Assembly: GCA_003453735.1 (NCBI GenBank)
Contig: DMNE01000520.1
Coordinates: 144-12,976, forward strand
Direction: 5' to 3'
Origin: Nitrospiraceae bacterium
Lineage (GTDB): Bacteria; Nitrospirota; Thermodesulfovibrionia; Thermodesulfovibrionales; UBA9159
Length of the DNA: 12,833 nt
Numbering within the stretch: the stretch's first letter is position 1; the number at the start of each line of letters is the position of its first letter. The position numbers and the translations under genes were made by a program. The notes under the pieces were generated by a model. That model saw only the letters and a list, made by a program, of their open reading frames with translations, had not been told where the DNA came from and did not search any database. Shown here in pieces: positions 1 to 8,134 of the stretch.

Positions 1-134
1 AATTGTTATAGAAAAAAGCGATAGCAGTTGCTATGTTGCGCAACTCAATTAGATTCTTAATGCATGAAATAATTAAAAAGAGATTTCTGAAAATACTTTT
101 GCAAGAGGCTCAATAGAAAAGAAAAAACCTTGGA
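1..134. other. AT-rich intergenic edge with two adjacent palindromes
   Basis: No convincing gene lies between the left edge and the kdsD stop codon. The stretch is AT-rich. It holds two adjacent symmetric sequences: ATAGCA-GT-TGCTAT at 21-34 and the perfect 10-bp palindrome GTTGCGCAAC at 35-44. No hairpin followed by a T-run is apparent next to the kdsD stop, so no intrinsic terminator for the kds operon can be named. The region could be the upstream control region of a gene beyond the left edge; that is inference. Confidence 0.5.
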
Positions 135-1103
135 CTAAACGATGCCCTTTTTCAATATGTCATGGAGGTGGATTATGCCCTTTGGCCTTCCATCACCATC
201 AGGCACTAGAAGGGATGTTATGGCATGCTGTTCCATAACCGATAGTGCCTTTGCAGCAAGTTCATCTTCTCCGATGGTCTTCGGTTTCTTCGTCATTACC
301 TCTCCTGCCTTCATCTCAAAAAATGCCTTATCCCATTTTTCTATTCCGCGCCTCAAGTCTCCGTCCGTTATGATGCCGGCAATCTGGTTATCTGCATCAG
401 CAACTATGGTTATGCCAAGTCTTTTGGAAGATATTTCCATAACCGCCTTGATCATGGATACATCGGGTAAAACCACTGGCAAGGCATCCCCTGTTAACAT
501 AAGGTCTTTCACCTTTATGAAGAATTTTTTTCCGAGGCTGCCGCCCGGATGGAAAAGAGCGAAATCCTCTTCGCAGAAACCTCTCTTTATCAAAAGGGCT
601 ACTGCAAGAGCATCTCCCATCGCCATAGCGGCAGTCGTTGATGCCGTGGGAACAATTCCGAGCGTGCAGGCCTCCTCTCTTACAGATACATCCAGGTTCA
701 CATCTGCTGCTTTTGAGAGAGTTGATCGGGGGTTGCCCGTCATGGAGATGAGACTTACATTGAACCGTTTCAAAAAGGGTATCAGCCCAATCAGTTCCTC
801 TGTTTCACCACTGTTTGAGATCGCTATGATTACGTCGTCAGCAGTGACCATCCCGAGGTCTCCATGACCTGCCTCAGCGGGATGCAGGAAAAAGGAAGGT
901 GTTCCTGTGGAGGCCAGGGTAGCTGCTATCTTCTTTCCTACAAGCCCTGATTTGCCCATGCCGGAAACAACAACCCTGCCAAGGCTCTTATAGATAATCT
1001 CTGCGGCCCTTTCAAAGTTGCTGTTGAGCTTTTCTGTAAGGGCGAGGATAGCTTCCGCCTCTGTCTTCAGAACCTTTGCCGCAATATGAAGAATGTCGTC
1101 CAT
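135..1103 (-). CDS. kdsD: Arabinose-5-phosphate isomerase (SIS + two CBS domains)
   Basis: This enzyme converts D-ribulose-5-phosphate to D-arabinose-5-phosphate, the first step of KDO synthesis for lipopolysaccharide, in the cytoplasm. Numbered from the ATG at 1103, a SIS domain covers about residues 32-182, with the GMGKSG block at 48-53, the ISNSGE phosphosugar-binding block near 95-100, REEAC near 142-146 and FHPGGSLG near 184-191 (conserved His). Two CBS domains follow, about 202-257 and 265-322, containing TDGDLRRG and ending HLHDILKKG. The blocks line up well with E. coli KdsD (328 aa). The start is uncertain: a TTG at 1112 adds three residues and lies 3 nt from GGGAG, while the ATG at 1103 lies 12 nt from it. 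A TGA directly precedes the TTG in frame, so nothing longer is possible. GutQ or KpsF paralogues have the same fold, but the kds neighbours favour KdsD. Confidence 0.95.
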   Translation of the reverse strand: MDDILHIAAKVLKTEAEAILALTEKLNSNFERAAEIIYKSLGRVVVSGMGKSGLVGKKIAATLASTGTPSFFLHPAEAGHGDLGMVTADDVIIAISNSGETEELIGLIPFLKRFNVSLISMTGNPRSTLSKAADVNLDVSVREEACTLGIVPTASTTAAMAMGDALAVALLIKRGFCEEDFALFHPGGSLGKKFFIKVKDLMLTGDALPVVLPDVSMIKAVMEISSKRLGITIVADADNQIAGIITDGDLRRGIEKWDKAFFEMKAGEVMTKKPKTIGEDELAAKALSVMEQHAITSLLVPDGDGRPKGIIHLHDILKKGIV

Positions 1104-1112
1104 ATCCTGCAA

Positions 1113-1345
1113 TCACTCCCTATAAGTATAGGTTCCCTGAATTGTATCATATTGCACTCATCCCATAAAGCCGGAATAGCCGCTCGTTTTTTGCTTAGCA
1201 TGAAAAACTCTTCACGTTCTTGGCTGGCCCGTTCCTCACTTGTTGGAATCATCAGCTCCGTGCCGTGACTGATGGTGTCGGCTTCTTACCACTCTGGAGC
1301 ACATCCCATGGTCAAGGGAGATCAAGACGCACTGTCAATTATTCG
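1113..1345. other. Gap between kdsA and kdsD, no supported gene
   Basis: This 233-nt stretch separates two genes of the same pathway and strand in an otherwise tightly overlapping operon. A 61-codon minus-strand frame (1067-1252) runs across it into kdsD, but it has no recognisable motif and overlaps the kdsD start, so I do not call it. CATCAG (1250-1255) and CTGATG (1269-1274) could form a weak 6-bp hairpin with a 13-nt loop. On the minus strand, a TACAAT hexamer and a TATACT hexamer lie between about 1125 and 1150, upstream of kdsD, and could be -10 elements, but no good -35 matches them. Confidence 0.4.
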
Positions 1346-2188
1346 TTACCCTGCCAGAACGGGCGGCGTGTGATTAATAAACTCGTGCAAATCTTTAATA
1401 GTTTTCAGCATCTTCGCTAAATCCTCTAACCGCATCATATTCGGCCCGTCGCATAACGCCTTCTCAGGTTCAGGATGAACCTCGAGAAATAACCCGTCAA
1501 TGCCGACCGCCACAGCGGCCCTGGCGAGGGGTTCCGCAAATTCTCTTTGTCCACCTGAGCAGATTCCCTGCCCCCCCGGGAGTTGAAGGCTGTGGGTGAC
1601 ATCGAAGATGACAGGATAGCCGTAAGAACGCATAAGAGGAAAAGCCCTGAAGTCAACGATGAGGTTGTTATACCCAAAAGATGTGCCCCGCTCGGTAATA
1701 AGAAGTTTGTGGTTCCCTGTAGAGGTAAACTTATCGATGATATTTTTTAGATCCCACGGCGCAAGAAACTGTCCTTTTTTCACATTGACCGGCTTGCCGG
1801 TATTCGATGCAGCGAGGATCAGGTCGGTCTGCCTGCAAAGAAAGGCCGGAATCTGTAAGAGATCCAATACCTCTGATGCACGCTTAACTTCATCTATTGA
1901 GTGGACATCAGAGATCACAGGGATCCTAAGTTTATTCCTGATATCCGAGAGGATCCTCAAGCCCTTGTCAATTCCCGGTCCCCTGTAAGATGAAAGGGAC
2001 GAGCGGTTAGCCTTGTCATAGGAGCTCTTAAAGATATAGGAGAATCCGAGGAGGTTGCAAATCTCCCTCAATTTTTCAGCGATGGAATACGTCATCTCCT
2101 CATTTTCGATAACACAAGGCCCAGCGATAATGAGCGGCTGATTGCCCTCCCCTATATCTGCGCCATTAATCGTTATCTTCTGTATCAC
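1346..2188 (-). CDS. kdsA: 3-deoxy-8-phosphooctulonate (KDO-8-P) synthase, metal-dependent type
   Basis: KdsA condenses phosphoenolpyruvate with D-arabinose-5-phosphate to give KDO-8-phosphate and phosphate. The 280-aa protein has the family's (beta/alpha)8 signatures: IAGPCVIE at 21-28, [12 protein letters not shown] at 53-64, [10 protein letters not shown] at 114-123, [12 protein letters not shown] at 134-145, [11 protein letters not shown] at 165-175, and [12 protein letters not shown] near 238-249. Cys25 in the GPC motif, where E. coli KdsA has Asn, together with His199, Glu236 and Asp247, matches the metal ligands known in Aquifex KdsA, so this is the metal-dependent class. The start is GTG (2186-2188), overlapping the pyrG stop as GTGA; this is typical of translational coupling, and no good independent ribosome site is seen. 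A run of seven C occurs inside the gene at 1571-1577 without breaking the frame. Confidence 0.96.
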   Translation of the reverse strand: MIQKITINGADIGEGNQPLIIAGPCVIENEEMTYSIAEKLREICNLLGFSYIFKSSYDKANRSSLSSYRGPGIDKGLRILSDIRNKLRIPVISDVHSIDEVKRASEVLDLLQIPAFLCRQTDLILAASNTGKPVNVKKGQFLAPWDLKNIIDKFTSTGNHKLLITERGTSFGYNNLIVDFRAFPLMRSYGYPVIFDVTHSLQLPGGQGICSGGQREFAEPLARAAVAVGIDGLFLEVHPEPEKALCDGPNMMRLEDLAKMLKTIKDLHEFINHTPPVLAG

Positions 2189-3855
2189 CGCTGTTTCTCA
2201 GCCTTCTCCTCAGTAGCTTGAGGGAAAAGGAACCGCTTCTCTCTGAGCGCAGCACCTATGAACCCCTTGAAAAGGGGATGCGGCTCTGTCGGCCTTGATT
2301 TAAATTCGGGATGGAACTGACAACCGAGGAACCATGGATGGCCCTCTATCTCGATGATCTCGACAAGTTCTCCGTCCGGACTGGTTCCGCTTATCCGCAT
2401 TCCATGCCGGGTACAGATGCCTTTATAAGCGTTGTTGAACTCATACCGGTGCCTGTGGCGTTCAGATATTTCCTTCGCAGCATACGCGTTGAAAGCTTGA
2501 CTGACCGGTTCAATAACGCATGGATAGGCGCCCAGCCTCATTGTCCCGCCTTTGTCAGAAATCATTGTTCTTTCCTCTGTCTTGCCCTTCCTGAAATCAA
2601 ACCATTTCTCCATAAGGTATATGACCGGGTCTTTTGCATTCAGGTCGAACTCGCTGCTGTTCGCCGCAAGACCGCAGACGTTCCGACAAAATTCTATAAC
2701 AGCGCACTGCATGCCGAGGCAGATACCGAAATAGGGTATCCTTTTCTCCCTAGCATATCTCACGGCCTCGATCTTTCCCTCAATCCCCCGATAGCCAAAC
2801 CCGCCGGGCACCAGTATCCCGTCAACCTCGGAAAGGAACTTTTCAGAGCCGTGGATCTCGATCTCTTCAGAATCAACCCAGAAGAGATCGACTCTTGAAT
2901 CATTCGCAATCCCCCCGTGAATAAGGGCCTCGGTAAGGCTTTTGTATGCGTCCTTAAGTCCCACATATTTCCCAACGATAGCGATACTTACCTCATTTTT
3001 AGGCTCCTTCACCTTTCTTACAACATCCCTCCAGAGGGTGAGGTCTGTTTCTCGGGCAGGCAGTTTCAGTTTCTGGATGAGCAGCTGGTCAAGTCCCTCT
3101 TCGCTGAAAGCCAGAGGCACCTCATAGATGGTCTCAACGTCCCTGGCAGCGATAACCGCCTCGACGTCGAGGTTGCAGTGAAGCGCTATTTTTTTCTTTG
3201 CCTCAGGGGGAATGGGACTATCTGTCCGGCAAAGCAGGATGTCCGGCTGGATTCCGATAGCTCGCAACTCTTTTACGCTGTGTTGCGTCGGCTTCGTCTT
3301 AAGCTCTCCTGCTGACTTTATATAGGGAACGAGGGTTAGATGAATATACAGAACATTTTCCCTCCCAACATCGTAACGCATCTGCCTTATGGCCTCAAGA
3401 AATGGCAGGCTTTCGATATCGCCGATCGTCCCTCCGATCTCGACAATCACTACATCATTATTGTTGCTCACTGACTTGATCGCGTGTTTGATTTCGTCGG
3501 TAATGTGGGGGACAACCTGGACCGTATCTCCGAGGTAATCACCACGCCGCTCCTTCGTTATGACATTGTAATAGATCTTTCCAGTGGTATAATTGTTTGC
3601 CTGGGCGGTCCTTATGTGCGTGAACCGTTCGTAATGCCCCAGATCAAGGTCTGTTTCGGTGCCGTCATCCGTTACAAAAACCTCTCCGTGCTGGAACGGG
3701 CTCAATGTGCCCGGATCAATATTGATATAGGGATCGAGTTTCTGGAGGGTCACCGTGAGCCCCTTTGCCTCAAGGAGCGCTCCCATTGCAGAAGCAGCTA
3801 TCCCCTTTCCTAGGGACGACACAACGCCACCTGTCACGAAGATAAACTTAGCCAT
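2185..3855 (-). CDS. pyrG: CTP synthase (glutamine-hydrolysing)
   Basis: PyrG aminates UTP to CTP with ATP and glutamine. The 556-aa length is close to the usual 535-550. The N-terminal synthetase domain (about 1-270) shows the P-loop-like [12 protein letters not shown] at 7-18, [22 protein letters not shown] at 40-61, [11 protein letters not shown] at 139-149 and [11 protein letters not shown] at 184-194. The C-terminal class I glutamine amidotransferase domain (about 285-540) has GGFGYRG at 351-357, the nucleophile Cys379 in GICLGMQ, and His515/Glu517 in QFHPEF, so all the amidotransferase catalytic residues are present. The ATG start lies 22 nt inside the end of kdsB, with a GGTGGAG ribosome site just upstream. 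Its place between kdsB and kdsA fits its supply of CTP to KdsB, and the same arrangement is common in LPS-making bacteria. Confidence 0.98.
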   Translation of the reverse strand: MAKFIFVTGGVVSSLGKGIAASAMGALLEAKGLTVTLQKLDPYINIDPGTLSPFQHGEVFVTDDGTETDLDLGHYERFTHIRTAQANNYTTGKIYYNVITKERRGDYLGDTVQVVPHITDEIKHAIKSVSNNNDVVIVEIGGTIGDIESLPFLEAIRQMRYDVGRENVLYIHLTLVPYIKSAGELKTKPTQHSVKELRAIGIQPDILLCRTDSPIPPEAKKKIALHCNLDVEAVIAARDVETIYEVPLAFSEEGLDQLLIQKLKLPARETDLTLWRDVVRKVKEPKNEVSIAIVGKYVGLKDAYKSLTEALIHGGIANDSRVDLFWVDSEEIEIHGSEKFLSEVDGILVPGGFGYRGIEGKIEAVRYAREKRIPYFGICLGMQCAVIEFCRNVCGLAANSSEFDLNAKDPVIYLMEKWFDFRKGKTEERTMISDKGGTMRLGAYPCVIEPVSQAFNAYAAKEISERHRHRYEFNNAYKGICTRHGMRISGTSPDGELVEIIEIEGHPWFLGCQFHPEFKSRPTEPHPLFKGFIGAALREKRFLFPQATEEKAEKQR

Positions 3856-4592
3856 CTCTCCACCCTTTCCAAGTCTTGTGGGGTATCTACCCCGATTATT
3901 TCCAAGGACATTTCCTTTACCTTTATCCTGAACCCATGCTCAAGGGCGCGAAGCTGTTCTAACTTTTCCACCTGCTCGAGTTTCGTGGGTTTTATCTCTG
4001 TGAGCCTCAGAAGCGCATCCCTTCTATAGCTGTAGATGCCTATATGCTTGTAAACAGTGAACGCCGAAGGCTTGACCTCGCAGAGGTTCACTCCCCGCCA
4101 CCCATCCCTGTGATACGGTATCGGCGCCCTCGAAAAGTAGAGCGCAAAACCATCCTCGCCAAAAACCACTTTCACGACGTTGGGGTCTAGGATCTCTTCG
4201 GGTTCCCCTATCCTTTTTACCATAGTTCCAACATCAGCGTCAGCGTCAGCAAGAATGCTGATCACGTCATCTATCACCTGAGGTTTTATGAGGGGCTCGT
4301 CACCCTGGACGTTAACAATTATATCATAATCCACCAGACGGGCAACCTCAGAGACCCTGTCTGTGCCTGACAGATGGCTCCGGGATGTCATGACCGCCTT
4401 TCCTCCGAAGGAAAGAACCGTCTCGAATATCGTTTCGCTGTCGGTTGCGACGATCACATCCTCCGCGAGTACGGCTCCTTGGGAGTTCTCGTAGACATGC
4501 TGGATAAGAGGTTTCCCGTTCAGGAGGGCAAGGGGCTTTCCCGGAAAACGGGTTGAATCATAACGGGCAGGTATTACAATAACAGCAGACAT
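3834..4592 (-). CDS. kdsB: 3-deoxy-manno-octulosonate cytidylyltransferase (CMP-KDO synthetase)
   Basis: KdsB activates KDO with CTP to CMP-KDO, the donor used by KDO transferases acting on lipid A precursors. The 252-aa protein shows the nucleotide-binding [12 protein letters not shown] block at 8-22, SGTDRVSE at 75-82, the metal-binding VQGDEP at 95-100 (Asp98), FSRAPIP at 153-159, [13 protein letters not shown] at 182-194, [12 protein letters not shown] at 209-220 and GVDTPQDLE at 234-242 (Asp236). It appears to be the first gene of the minus-strand operon. The ATG at 4590-4592 has only a weak Shine-Dalgarno (AAAGA), and a TATAAT sits very close upstream, which would leave a very short leader if it is used. 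Confidence 0.97.
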   Translation of the reverse strand: MSAVIVIPARYDSTRFPGKPLALLNGKPLIQHVYENSQGAVLAEDVIVATDSETIFETVLSFGGKAVMTSRSHLSGTDRVSEVARLVDYDIIVNVQGDEPLIKPQVIDDVISILADADADVGTMVKRIGEPEEILDPNVVKVVFGEDGFALYFSRAPIPYHRDGWRGVNLCEVKPSAFTVYKHIGIYSYRRDALLRLTEIKPTKLEQVEKLEQLRALEHGFRIKVKEMSLEIIGVDTPQDLERVERWLSLSS

Positions 4593-4603
4593 GGTCTTTA
4601 CTA

Positions 4604-4632
4604 ATTATATATGATAATAAGTAAATTTGAAA
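4604..4632 (-). promoter_or_regulatory. Possible kdsB-pyrG-kdsA promoter
   Basis: On the minus strand a perfect TATAAT lies at 4609-4604, with a weak -35-like TTCAAA 16 nt further upstream (4631-4626); TTTCAA at 17 nt is an alternative. The spot lies in an AT-rich part of the 129-nt divergent region between kdsB and the PEPCK gene. If this -10 is used, transcription would start only about five bases before the kdsB ATG. Other AT-rich hexamers nearby (TATCAT, TATTAT) could serve instead. Confidence 0.3.
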
Positions 4633-4656
4633 CACGTCTGCCCGGGCCGCCACTAC

Positions 4657-4686
4657 TTTACCTTTTGTTATTCAATCTGACATAAT
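4657..4686 (+). promoter_or_regulatory. Possible PEPCK-gene promoter with extended -10
   Basis: TTTACC (4657-4662) and CATAAT (4681-4686) are 18 nt apart. The -10 is preceded by TG one base upstream (TGACATAAT), the extended -10 pattern of sigma-70 promoters. TATACT at 4693-4698 is a second -10 candidate but has no suitable -35. The gene's own ribosome site, AGGAG at 4711-4715, lies six bases before the ATG. Confidence 0.3.
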
Positions 4687-4721
4687 AGCCTTTATACTTT
4701 CCCCGAAAAGAGGAGAACCTT

Positions 4722-6383
4722 ATGGCAACCATTCATAGACTTCCAGGCTCGTCATGGCGTGCGATGATCGAGAGCGCATTTTATGCCAATTCGGTTAGAA
4801 AAACAACCATGGCCGAACTGTACTCGCTCTCATTAAAACAACCAGAGGTTGTTGCAACTTCACACCCTTTCTACAAACCCGTACAGTTCGGTCTTCCGAA
4901 AGGCGCAAAAGTTCTCATATCAAATGACGGGGGCATCGTTGGGCGCACCGCAAGGGCAAGAAGACTCGTCAGGGAGATGGGGAAAGACAAGGACAAATAT
5001 CTCCGGATACTCGGCGAGGCTATCTATCGGTTTAACAGAAGAGAAGGATTATGGCTCGAAGCGATTGTAGGCCTTCATCATGATTTTATGATAAAGGCGC
5101 ACCTCCTGAGTCCGGTAACGGATGCGAAAAATATGCTCGACTGGGGGGTCAACTTTACTCCCTCGATGAGACCCTGGAGTGATGTATACAAGAAATCACG
5201 CCGCCTGAACGAGCATGATATAGTGGTATTCGCCGATCCTGAATGGGCAGATCCAGAGTTTCCCAATGGACTAGTAATCATTGACGAGGAAGAAAACTGC
5301 ATCGCGATACTTGGACTGCGGTATTTCGGCGAGAGGAAGAAAGGCACGCTGACTCTGGCTTGGACGATGGGGGTAAGACATAATATGGTTGCTTGCCACG
5401 GCGGAATAAAAACCATCGGTAACCATACACCGGTAGCCGTTTTTGGGCTTTCAGGATCTGGCAAATCCTCAATCACAAACAGTCATGATCACGCCGGTAC
5501 GTTGAAGAAGAATGAGAAAGTCACCGTCATCCATGATGATGCGTTTTTGATAGACCTCGACAATGATATTACCGTTGCCCTTGAGCCAAGTCTTTTTGAT
5601 AAGACCGATGCGGTGACGTTTGAAGATCCAATAATCAAGTTTTTCTACTCTGCACAGAATGTTGCTGTGACTGAACTTCCTGGTGGGAGGACGCTGATTG
5701 TTGCAGAGGATATCAGAAACGACAATGGACGCTGCATCAAATCACGGGATATGTTTAACCATACCGACTCCTGCAAGAGACCGGGGAAGGTCATATGGCT
5801 CCAGAAGGATCCGTCCCTGCCGCCTGTTTGCAAGGTGGCGGACATCGGTCTCGCCGTCGCCATGGGAGCATCTTTGAGCACCATGAGGGCAAAGGGAGTT
5901 GAAAACGTCCCCAGGGAAGAGCTTGCAAAGCTTGTGATTGAGCCATTTGCCAATCCGTTCAGGGTCCATCCCCTGACCGTAGACTGCCAGCAGTTCAGAA
6001 AACTTTTTAAGCTTGGAACAGAGTGCTATATCATGAATACTCATGCCTTTGGAATGCCGGAACAGGAGATCGATATCCCGAAAGAACTGTCTCTTTCTAT
6101 CGTCACCGAGATGGTCAGAGAGAACATCGAATGGCGAGAGTGGAAGGTATTCCCGGGGCTCATGGTCCCAAAAAACGGAAACGAACTCTTCGGGACCGAT
6201 TTCGACAGGCACTATAAACCGACACGGGAGGCGGAGTATCTCCAGTTCCTGAGAAACAGGATGCAGGACCGCATTACCTACCTTTCCAACAAAAGAGACA
6301 TTGACCATGACATGGAGAGTTCTTTTATAGATCCGCTCGTTGTCGCGCGGACAGTGATAGACAAGATACTGAATCCTATCTGA
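4722..6383 (+). CDS. Divergent ATP-type phosphoenolpyruvate carboxykinase
   Basis: The 553-aa protein most resembles ATP-dependent PEP carboxykinase (oxaloacetate + ATP to PEP + CO2 + ADP; gluconeogenesis or the reverse). Aligned by eye with E. coli PckA, key sites are kept: Tyr201 and Lys206/Lys207 in YFGERKKG (E. coli Y207, K212/K213), His226 in ACHGG (H232), the kinase-1a P-loop GLSGSGKSS at 242-250 (GLSGTGKTT) and kinase-2 Asp272/Asp273 in VIHDD (IGDDEHGW). R75 in VGRTAR may stand for the substrate-binding Arg65. LPPVCKV near 366-372 and ECYIMNTHAFG at 434-444 match later blocks. The N-terminal 120 residues and the C-terminus (about 450-553) look unlike the E. coli enzyme, and the region of E. 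coli Arg333 (TRVSYPIYHIDN) is poorly conserved (KSRDMFNHTD). The fold is clear; the exact activity is inferred. The 3' end overlaps the next ATG (TGATG). I withhold a gene symbol because of this divergence. Confidence 0.85.
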   Translation: MATIHRLPGSSWRAMIESAFYANSVRKTTMAELYSLSLKQPEVVATSHPFYKPVQFGLPKGAKVLISNDGGIVGRTARARRLVREMGKDKDKYLRILGEAIYRFNRREGLWLEAIVGLHHDFMIKAHLLSPVTDAKNMLDWGVNFTPSMRPWSDVYKKSRRLNEHDIVVFADPEWADPEFPNGLVIIDEEENCIAILGLRYFGERKKGTLTLAWTMGVRHNMVACHGGIKTIGNHTPVAVFGLSGSGKSSITNSHDHAGTLKKNEKVTVIHDDAFLIDLDNDITVALEPSLFDKTDAVTFEDPIIKFFYSAQNVAVTELPGGRTLIVAEDIRNDNGRCIKSRDMFNHTDSCKRPGKVIWLQKDPSLPPVCKVADIGLAVAMGASLSTMRAKGVENVPREELAKLVIEPFANPFRVHPLTVDCQQFRKLFKLGTECYIMNTHAFGMPEQEIDIPKELSLSIVTEMVRENIEWREWKVFPGLMVPKNGNELFGTDFDRHYKPTREAEYLQFLRNRMQDRITYLSNKRDIDHDMESSFIDPLVVARTVIDKILNPI

Positions 6384-7063
6384 TGGAACCGTCAGCGATA
6401 GCAGATATTTCCGGTATCTTGAGACAACTTGTGCTATTGGCGCTGCCCGTGCTGATAGCCATAACGTTCCACGAAGTATCTCATGGCTTTATTGCCAACA
6501 AACTGGGAGATCCCACGGCGAAGATGATGGGCAGGCTCACTTTGAATCCCATCGCGCATATCGATCCTTTCGGGACCATACTGATGCCACTTATGCTTTT
6601 TGCCTTTACGAATGGCCAGTTTGTCTTCGGATATGCAAAGCCTGTTCCGATTAATCCGATGAATTTCAAGAATCCGCGACAAGGCATGGCGATATCCGCC
6701 GCCGGGGGGCCCATTACCAACATTCTGCTCGCAGTTGCAAGCACTCTGGTTTTCAAACTCATCTCGTCCATAACGTTCCTGCCCGGAGGGATAGCTGAGA
6801 AAATGTTGGTACCCGCAGCCCTGATGCTCCAACAGAGTGTCTTCGTTAATGTTATTCTTGCATCATTCAACCTCATACCTATTCCACCACTGGACGGCGG
6901 CAGAGTTCTCGTTGGTTTGCTGCCGCACAGGCAGGCGATGTCCTTCAGCAGGATAGAACGATATGGTTTCTTAATTGTGATAATACTGATCTTTACGCAC
7001 ATTGCAAATTACTTTGTGTTGCCGCTGGTGAATTTTTTCTTGAGCATATTGCAGATGTTGTGA
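6383..7063 (+). CDS. Site-2 protease family (M50) membrane metalloprotease
   Basis: This 226-aa integral membrane protein has the zinc motif HEVSH at 30-34 inside the first hydrophobic segment and NPIAHIDPFGT at 55-65. The NLIPIPPLDGGRVL block at 163-176 carries the third metal ligand, Asp171. Further hydrophobic segments lie at about 65-78, 103-127, 140-163 and 193-215, giving five or six membrane segments. This is the compact bacterial S2P type without a PDZ domain. Members cleave membrane-embedded substrates such as anti-sigma factors, but the substrate of this subfamily is generally unknown and cannot be read here. The ATG shares one base with the PEPCK stop (TGATG), which suggests coupled translation. 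By recall, small S2P genes next to trpS occur widely in bacteria. Confidence 0.9.
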   Translation: MEPSAIADISGILRQLVLLALPVLIAITFHEVSHGFIANKLGDPTAKMMGRLTLNPIAHIDPFGTILMPLMLFAFTNGQFVFGYAKPVPINPMNFKNPRQGMAISAAGGPITNILLAVASTLVFKLISSITFLPGGIAEKMLVPAALMLQQSVFVNVILASFNLIPIPPLDGGRVLVGLLPHRQAMSFSRIERYGFLIVIILIFTHIANYFVLPLVNFFLSILQML

Positions 7064-7097
7064 GATGCCGCCCCCCCCGTGCAGGATTCAAGGCACG

Positions 7098-7141
7098 TGA
7101 TGGCAACGCTATCAGTGGACTCATAAAATGAGAGGTTTTTT
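7098..7141 (+). promoter_or_regulatory. trpS leader: two small hairpins, tiny ORF and buried ribosome site
   Basis: Between the protease gene and trpS there are two short inverted repeats. TGATGGC and GCTATCA (7098-7104 and 7108-7114) flank AAC, with one G-T pair. CTCAT and ATGAG (7120-7124 and 7128-7132) flank AAA. The second overlaps the trpS ribosome site GAGAGG (7130-7135) and is followed by six T. An eight-codon ORF (7100-7126, MATLSVDS) has AAGG six bases upstream. It has no Trp codon, so classical trp attenuation is not indicated. A run of eight C lies at 7071-7078. The stems are weak and may be accidental. Confidence 0.25.
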
Positions 7142-8134
7142 ATGGACAGGGTGTTAAGCGGGATGCAAGCCAGTGGAAAGCTCCACCTCGGTAACCTTGT
7201 TGGGGCACTCCAGAACTGGGTCAAGCTTCAGGAGCAATACGACTGTTACTATTTTGTTGCAGACTGGCACGCCCTTACCACCGGCTATGCAAACCCGGAA
7301 GCGATCAAAGAATCAACTCGGGATCTCCTCCTGAATTTCCTTGCCGTCGGGCTTGACCCTGACAGGTGCACCATATTCATTCAGTCTAAGATCCCTGAAC
7401 ATGCAGAACTCCATCTTCTTCTGTCGATGATAACCCCCCTTGCGTGGCTTGAGAGAGTTCCGACCTATAAAGAGAAACAGCAGGAGCTACACGACAGGGA
7501 TCTCTCAACCTATGGTTTTCTCGGATATCCCCTCCTCCAAACAGCGGATATCATTATTTACCGTGCTAAGTACGTGCCCGTGGGGATCGACCAAGTCCCT
7601 CATCTCGAAATTTCAAGGGAGATCGCGCGGAGATTCAATTATCTGTACAGAGAAGTTTTTCCTGAGCCCGAGGCCCTTTTGACAGCGTTCCCGAAGGTTT
7701 CCGGAATCGACGGTAGGAAGATGTCAAAGAGTTACGATAATGCCATTTATCTCTCAGACCCGCCGGATATCGTTGAGCAGAAGTTGCGCACGATGATGAC
7801 AGATCCTGCCCGCAAGAGGCGGACAGATGTCGGAGACCCTGAACTGTCACCGGTATACCACCTGCATAAAATTTTTTCCTCTGAGGAAGAGCAGCAAGAG
7901 GTTGCGCATGGCTGTAGGACTGCAGGCATGGGCTGTATCGACTGCAAGAAGATCCTGATAGCAAATATCTTCAAGGTTATGGAGCCAATATGGAAGAGAA
8001 GGAATGAACTCATCAAGAATCCTGAAATGGTTTCCGCCATAGTCGAGAAAGGGACCGAGAAGGCGAGGAAGGCTGCGCGGAAAACCATGCAGCTCGTGAG
8101 GGATGCAATGGGATTGGGAAGATTTTTGCAGTGA
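7142..8134 (+). CDS. trpS: Tryptophanyl-tRNA synthetase
   Basis: This class I aminoacyl-tRNA synthetase charges tRNA-Trp with tryptophan. The 330-aa protein has the usual bacterial length. It shows SGMQASGKLHLGNLVGAL at 6-23 (HLGN being the HIGH-type signature at 15-18), FVADWHALTT at 38-47, YPLLQTADII near 129-138, VPVGIDQVPHLEISREIARRFN near 145-166, and the KMSKS loop intact at 193-197. The ATG at 7142 has GAGAGG six bases upstream (a TTTTTT spacer). The gene is followed by a GTGA overlap with the PHP-domain gene, so the two are probably translated together. Confidence 0.97.
   Translation: MDRVLSGMQASGKLHLGNLVGALQNWVKLQEQYDCYYFVADWHALTTGYANPEAIKESTRDLLLNFLAVGLDPDRCTIFIQSKIPEHAELHLLLSMITPLAWLERVPTYKEKQQELHDRDLSTYGFLGYPLLQTADIIIYRAKYVPVGIDQVPHLEISREIARRFNYLYREVFPEPEALLTAFPKVSGIDGRKMSKSYDNAIYLSDPPDIVEQKLRTMMTDPARKRRTDVGDPELSPVYHLHKIFSSEEEQQEVAHGCRTAGMGCIDCKKILIANIFKVMEPIWKRRNELIKNPEMVSAIVEKGTEKARKAARKTMQLVRDAMGLGRFLQ

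Noticed and set aside
142..867. 241-codon plus-strand ORF
   Set aside because: It is the antisense of kdsD, whose minus-strand product matches a known family from end to end; the antisense protein shows no motif.
1067..1252. 61-codon minus-strand ORF between kdsA and kdsD
   Set aside because: It overlaps the kdsD start, has only a poorly spaced ribosome site and resembles nothing I know.
2311..2898. 195-codon plus-strand ORF
   Set aside because: It lies antisense within pyrG, which is intact and unmistakable.
5742..6308. 188-codon minus-strand ORF
   Set aside because: It is antisense to the PEPCK-like gene and low in protein-like features.
6481..7002. 173-codon minus-strand ORF
   Set aside because: It is antisense to the site-2 protease gene, whose HEVSH and DGG motifs fix the real strand.
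7071..7078. Run of eight C as a phase-variation tract
   Set aside because: It lies after the protease stop and well before the trpS ribosome site, so slippage would not change a reading frame. It could still affect the transcript.
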